From Rhodocyclaceae bacterium (GTDB taxonomy: Bacteria > Pseudomonadota > Gammaproteobacteria > Burkholderiales > Rhodocyclaceae): 64,000 bases of DNA. The stretch is taken from NCBI GenBank assembly GCA_023230455.1, contig JALNXH010000001.1, forward strand, positions 186,001 to 250,000. Direction: 5' to 3'. The translations under genes and the position numbers were made by a program. Positions 60,476 to 64,000 of this stretch are shown in pieces. Numbering within the stretch: the stretch's first letter is position 1; each line of letters starts with the position of its first letter. The notes below the pieces were generated by a model. It was given only the letters and a program-made list of their open reading frames with translations. It ran no database searches and was not told the DNA's origin.

Positions 60476-61651
60476 ATGAAACGATCCCGCACCGCCCGCC
60501 GCAACCGGCCTACACCCGATCTGGAGACATTGATTCAGTTGAGTCAAGCTCTGGGTGAAGCCTCTAGCCGCATCGAAGACGAATTCTGGGAGCACCGGCT
60601 CGTCGCACTGGTTGAAGGTTTGCTTAGCTCTGACGACGACGAAACGCTGAATGCGGCGTTGGATGGACTGTTTCAGCGCAGTGAGCGCGGTTACGACAGC
60701 CTAGCCGACCTGATCGAAGGGCGTTGCGAATCGCGCCGCGGCACTTCGGATGCGGAGAACGACATTCTGCTGATCAGCTTGCCCATACTCGCCTGGTCGC
60801 GTTACGCGATTCCTTCCGGCACCGTTCCGCCGTCGGTGCTCGCCAACGTGCGCGTGCAACTCCAAGCCCATATCTTGGCAGCAGGCTGCCGTATAGGGCT
60901 AGCCAACATGCTGTTCAGTCCGGATCAGTTACCTGGCGGCTTTTCCGAAGTTTTTGCGCTCACCGACAGCCTGGGCAAAGCCGCACTGCAAGACCGCGAT
61001 ACCGCCATCGACCCGAAACAACTACCGGAAACTGTGAATTTCCTCTCCGACACTCGTTATCTGCTCTGTGCAGTCGCGGTTCCCCATGGCGCACCAATCT
61101 TCCGCTGGCAGGAGGAAGACGGCGATCGCGCGGAAGCACTGCGCCGCTGGCAGACGCAAGGAGGTGAAGCTTTGCGGATGTTACTGCCGGCCTGCGCTTC
61201 GGAACCGCTGCTACCGCTTGCGTTCTATGCCGCTTATCGCGAAGCCGACCGGGCTTCCAGACCCTATGCGCTGCGCGCTGCCGCCGACTTCCTGAATGCT
61301 GCACTCGGTATCCCCCCCGAACAGCTCACCGCGGTCGTGGCACCATTCCATGACCACGGGCTCGAGGAATACCGTATCGGCCTCGCCCTGACGAATTCGA
61401 GCCAGGTGATCCAGGGCACGATTTGGCCTCTACTTGAGGCCGAGGACGAAAGTACCGACATACCCGGCCAGATCGAAGCCGTATTGAACGAAATTGGCGT
61501 CGGCCGCATTGTGCTGCTTGATCAGCAATTTCCGATGGAGTTTTGTGACGACTGCGGCGCTCCGCTCTACCCTAATCCCGAAGGCGAACCGGTACATGCC
61601 GAATTACCCGAGGACGACAACACCATGGCGACACCAAGGCATCTGCATTAA
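60476..61651 (+). CDS. DUF2863 family protein
   Basis: A 391-residue soluble protein of a family largely confined to betaproteobacteria; function unknown. It begins with a basic stretch MKRSRTARRNRP, then helical regions (LIQLSQALGEASSRIEDEFWE), a central alpha/beta part (DILLISLPILAWSRYAIPSG) and a C-terminal CDDCGAPLYPNPEGE. The C-terminal CxxC is half of a zinc-ribbon; no second pair is seen in the subunit, so any metal would be shared or the pair is redox-active. ATG at 60476 is chosen from the family start. Divergent from the DUF47 gene, stop overlapping the convergent dadA-like gene by four bases. Confidence 0.85.
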   Translation: MKRSRTARRNRPTPDLETLIQLSQALGEASSRIEDEFWEHRLVALVEGLLSSDDDETLNAALDGLFQRSERGYDSLADLIEGRCESRRGTSDAENDILLISLPILAWSRYAIPSGTVPPSVLANVRVQLQAHILAAGCRIGLANMLFSPDQLPGGFSEVFALTDSLGKAALQDRDTAIDPKQLPETVNFLSDTRYLLCAVAVPHGAPIFRWQEEDGDRAEALRRWQTQGGEALRMLLPACASEPLLPLAFYAAYREADRASRPYALRAAADFLNAALGIPPEQLTAVVAPFHDHGLEEYRIGLALTNSSQVIQGTIWPLLEAEDESTDIPGQIEAVLNEIGVGRIVLLDQQFPMEFCDDCGAPLYPNPEGEPVHAELPEDDNTMATPRHLH

Positions 61652-62901
61652 GCTGCTCGATAAGGCGTCGGATCGATATCAGCAGGGCGCCCTGAAACCA
61701 AATCGGCAAGCAATCGGCCGGAACCGCAGGCCAGTGTCCAGCCGAGCGTTCCATGGCCGCTGTTGATATACAGATTTGGGCAAGCGGTAGCCCCGATCAT
61801 TGGGACATTACCCGGAGTCGCAGGACGCAACCCGGCCCAGCATTCGGCCAGTGCATCGGCGCCCAGCCGGGGGAAAATCTGCCTTGCGCGTCGCTCTATT
61901 GCCGCCAGCCGTGCCCGATTGAGCGTCAGGTCGTAGCCGCAGAACTCCGCCGTACCTGCCACTCGCAAACGATTCCCCAAACGCGAAATCACCAGTTTGT
62001 GGCCATCGTCGGTCAGGCTCACCGAAGGTGCTTCGGTTAAATCAGAGAGTGCCAGCGTAATCGAGTACCCCTTCGCCGGATAGATCGGCATTCTCGCCCC
62101 CAGACCAACAGTACGCAGCAACAACGGCGTGTAGCTGCCCGCAGCAAGGACAAAGGCATCAGCTTGAATCCTCTCGCCATCGGCAAGCCGGATGCCTTCA
62201 ATACGGTCCATGCCACCGAGCAATCGCTGCACCGTGCCCCCCATGCGAAACGACACCCCCCGCTCCGCACAATAAGCGGCCAGGATACGAGTAAAGGCGT
62301 TCGCATCGCCTGACTCGTCTGCCACGGTATACGTACCGCCGACAAGCATCTGGCGCGCATCGGCCAGCGCCGGCTCAATGGTCACGCAGCCATCAGCGTC
62401 TACCACCCGCCGATCGCAGCCCAGAGCGGTCATCATCGCTGCACGCGGAACCGCCTGATCGAAATCGCGCCGGTCGGTATAAATATGGAGAATGCCCTTT
62501 TCAAGCTGGTCATAGTCCAACCCCAATTCACGGCGCAAGGCCTGCAATGCCCCACGACTGTAAAGTCCAAGGCCGATCAGCGCGATGATATTGGCACGGG
62601 TACGCCCAGGCAGGCATTCAACGAGGAATCGCATCCCCCAAAGCCATTGCGCAGCATCCGCACGCAAACGCCAGAGCAGGGGAGCATCCTCTTTGCCCAG
62701 CCATTTGAGCGCATTGAGTGGCGCCGCCGGATTGGCCCATGGTTCGGCGTGACAAACAGATATCTGCCCCCCATTGGCGTAACTGGTCTCCCGACCCGGT
62801 TCGGGCTGTCGATCCACGACCGTTACCTGATGGCCCGCGGCGGCCAAATACCATGCCGTAGTCACGCCGACGACCCCCGCCCCAATCACCACAACCCGCA
62901 T
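61648..62901 (-). CDS. dadA: D-amino acid dehydrogenase (DadA-like FAD oxidoreductase)
   Basis: Membrane-associated flavoenzyme oxidising D-amino acids (D-alanine) to keto acids, with electrons to quinone. The 417-residue protein starts MRVVVIGAGVVGVTTAWYLA, the FAD dinucleotide fold, then ETSYANGGQISVCHAEPWANP, which is diagnostic of DadA. The C-terminus has WAGLRPATPGNVPMIGA and NLYINSGHGTLGWTLACGS, also typical. The usual partner dadX (alanine racemase) is not adjacent. AGAGG precedes the ATG at 62901; divergent from msrB. Confidence 0.93.
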   Translation of the reverse strand: MRVVVIGAGVVGVTTAWYLAAAGHQVTVVDRQPEPGRETSYANGGQISVCHAEPWANPAAPLNALKWLGKEDAPLLWRLRADAAQWLWGMRFLVECLPGRTRANIIALIGLGLYSRGALQALRRELGLDYDQLEKGILHIYTDRRDFDQAVPRAAMMTALGCDRRVVDADGCVTIEPALADARQMLVGGTYTVADESGDANAFTRILAAYCAERGVSFRMGGTVQRLLGGMDRIEGIRLADGERIQADAFVLAAGSYTPLLLRTVGLGARMPIYPAKGYSITLALSDLTEAPSVSLTDDGHKLVISRLGNRLRVAGTAEFCGYDLTLNRARLAAIERRARQIFPRLGADALAECWAGLRPATPGNVPMIGATACPNLYINSGHGTLGWTLACGSGRLLADLVSGRPADIDPTPYRAA

Positions 62902-62985
62902 CAAACGTACCTCTGCGAGGGAATCTTTGACTGCGCTGCATGTCCCATAGAACGCTATGGTAACGTGCCAAATGGAGGAGTCAGC

Positions 62986-63390
62986 ATGAATACGGATGAT
63001 AAACCCACCCTGAAAAAGCGTCTCAGCGAAATCCAATACCGGGTCACTCAGGAGGCGGCTACCGAGCAACCTTTCAGCGGACAGTTCTGGAATCACTGGG
63101 AAGAAGGCGCTTACCGCTGTATTTGTTGCGCGGCGGAGCTTTTCCTCTCGCAGGACAAATTCGATGCCGGCTGCGGATGGCCGAGTTTTTCGCTACCGCG
63201 GGATGCCGCCAATGTTGCCGAGCGCACCGACCTAAGCCACGGCATGCGCCGCATCGAAGTTACCTGTAGCCACTGCGGTGCCCATCTCGGCCACGTTTTC
63301 AACGACGGCCCGGCGCCAACTGGACTACGTTACTGCATCAATTCGGCGTCACTGGATTTCAAAAGCGACGCGCCTGCCGGGAAAACCTGA
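62986..63390 (+). CDS. msrB: Peptide-methionine (R)-S-oxide reductase MsrB
   Basis: Repairs the R form of oxidised methionine. The 134-residue protein has the zinc ligands C45, C48 (CICC) and C94, C97 (CSHC), the motif GCGWPSF at 62-68, and the catalytic Cys117 in RYCINSASLDF. The resolving Cys may be C63 in AGCGWPSF. The ATG at 62986 follows GGAGGAG. Cytoplasmic, no signal peptide. Confidence 0.97.
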   Translation: MNTDDKPTLKKRLSEIQYRVTQEAATEQPFSGQFWNHWEEGAYRCICCAAELFLSQDKFDAGCGWPSFSLPRDAANVAERTDLSHGMRRIEVTCSHCGAHLGHVFNDGPAPTGLRYCINSASLDFKSDAPAGKT

Positions 63391-63431
63391 CCTGCCGACC
63401 CCCGTACCGTACGACTGCTTATAATCCGCCC

Positions 63432-63974
63432 ATGAAATTCCTCTTCGATCTATTTCCCGTCATTGTTTTCTTTGCTGCATTCAAGTTTGCAGGCATCTAC
63501 GCAGCCACCATCGCCGCCATTGGCGCCACGGTGTGTCAAATTGCCTGGGTTTGGTGGCGCCACGGCAAGGTGGACACCATGCTCTGGGTCAGCCTGGCGT
63601 TGGTCGGCGTTTTCGGCGGCGCAACCCTGGTGTTGCACGACGAAACGTTCATCAAGTGGAAGCCCACCGTGCTGTATTGGATTTTTGCCTCGGTGCTTGC
63701 CGGATCAGCGATATTCGCGGGGAAAAACCTGATCCGTTCAATGTTGGCTGAACAATTGACGCTGCCCGATAAAGTGTGGACGCAGCTCAACCTGGCCTGG
63801 GCCGGATTCTTCGCTTTCATGGGAGGCGTAAACCTTGCCGTGGCTTTTTCGTTTTCCACCGATATCTGGGTCAATTTCAAGCTGTTTGGCGGCATGGGAC
63901 TCCTGCTCGGATTCGTAGTACTGCAAGGACTGATACTGGCTAAGTATGTCGACCCCGCCGAAGACAACAAATAA
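63432..63974 (+). CDS. yciB: Inner membrane-spanning protein YciB (septation protein A family)
   Basis: Polytopic membrane protein (180 residues, five helices) of the YciB/IspZ family, linked to cell division and envelope integrity in enteric bacteria and Shigella. Start MKFLFDLFPVIVFFAAFK, then TVLYWIFASVLAGSAIFAGKN, WTQLNLAWAGFFAFMGGVNL and the end KLFGGMGLLLGFVVLQG are family marks. A yciI-like gene begins immediately after, a common pairing. Confidence 0.95.
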   Translation: MKFLFDLFPVIVFFAAFKFAGIYAATIAAIGATVCQIAWVWWRHGKVDTMLWVSLALVGVFGGATLVLHDETFIKWKPTVLYWIFASVLAGSAIFAGKNLIRSMLAEQLTLPDKVWTQLNLAWAGFFAFMGGVNLAVAFSFSTDIWVNFKLFGGMGLLLGFVVLQGLILAKYVDPAEDNK

Positions 63975-63975
63975 C

Positions 63976-64000
63976 ATGCTTTACGCCATCCTGGCCGAAG
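63976..64000 (+). CDS. YciI-family protein, 5' end only
   Basis: An ATG two bases after the yciB stop begins MLYAILAE and runs off the window. This start matches YciI-family proteins (small ferredoxin-like dimers of unknown enzymology), and yciB-yciI adjacency supports the call, but only eight residues are visible. Confidence 0.55.

Overview
The window is ordinary-looking chromosomal DNA of moderately high GC content from a Gram-negative bacterium, almost certainly a betaproteobacterium. The evidence is gene order: rpsF-priB-rpsR-rplI, petABC-sspA-sspB, a 14-gene nuo operon with separate nuoC and nuoD, dnaX-ybaB-recR, and a DUF2863 gene. A Rhodocyclales-type organism would fit, but that is inference. 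Genes are densely packed with many 1-8 bp overlaps. I see no insertion sequence, integrase, prophage or CRISPR array, and no gene-free stretch longer than about 300 bases.

Layout. 0-9.6 kb: 3'-truncated thiolase, surE, NnrU-family gene, hslR, an unrecognised membrane protein, an lrgAB-like pair, dut-coaBC, radC, a HIT hydrolase, rpmB-rpmG, and an MscS-type channel gene on the minus strand. 9.6-14.2 kb (minus): phospholipase D-like protein, RsmB-type methyltransferase, DUF3108, purN, a lipoprotein and a Nudix hydrolase. 14.3-28.8 kb (minus): complete complex I operon nuoA-N, preceded by tRNA-Leu(GAG), secG and tpiA. 30.2-36.7 kb (minus): pstSCAB-phoU-phoB-phoR with a Pho-box-like promoter before pstS, and a divergent OlsB-like acyltransferase. 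37.6-41.5 kb (minus): rnr, a frameshifted Sir2 gene, rlmB. 41.6-43.3 kb: tRNA-Leu(CAG) and the rpsF-priB-rpsR-rplI operon.

43.4-50.7 kb is the most accessory-like part: an HDOD protein, tRNA-Arg(CCT), a cytochrome b561-type protein, cytochrome c', a diheme cytochrome c, a gabD-like dehydrogenase, then a coiled-coil protein built of 36-residue repeats in tandem with a GAF-GAF-PAS-adenylate cyclase. 50.7-54.6 kb (minus): the bc1 complex petABC with sspA-sspB. 54.8-58.6 kb (minus): 4.5S RNA, dnaX, ybaB, recR and a CoA-transferase. 58.7-60.4 kb: a Pit phosphate transporter with its DUF47 partner. 60.5-64 kb: DUF2863 protein, DadA-like dehydrogenase, msrB, yciB and the start of a yciI-like gene.

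Functional themes are respiration (complex I, bc1, extra cytochromes), phosphate handling (high-affinity Pst with PhoBR, low-affinity Pit, possible phosphate-free lipid synthesis), and housekeeping. No clearly new system is evident. The best leads are the coiled-coil/cyclase pair, the OlsB-like gene facing the Pho box, the orphan seven-helix membrane protein at 2957, and the Sir2 frameshift.
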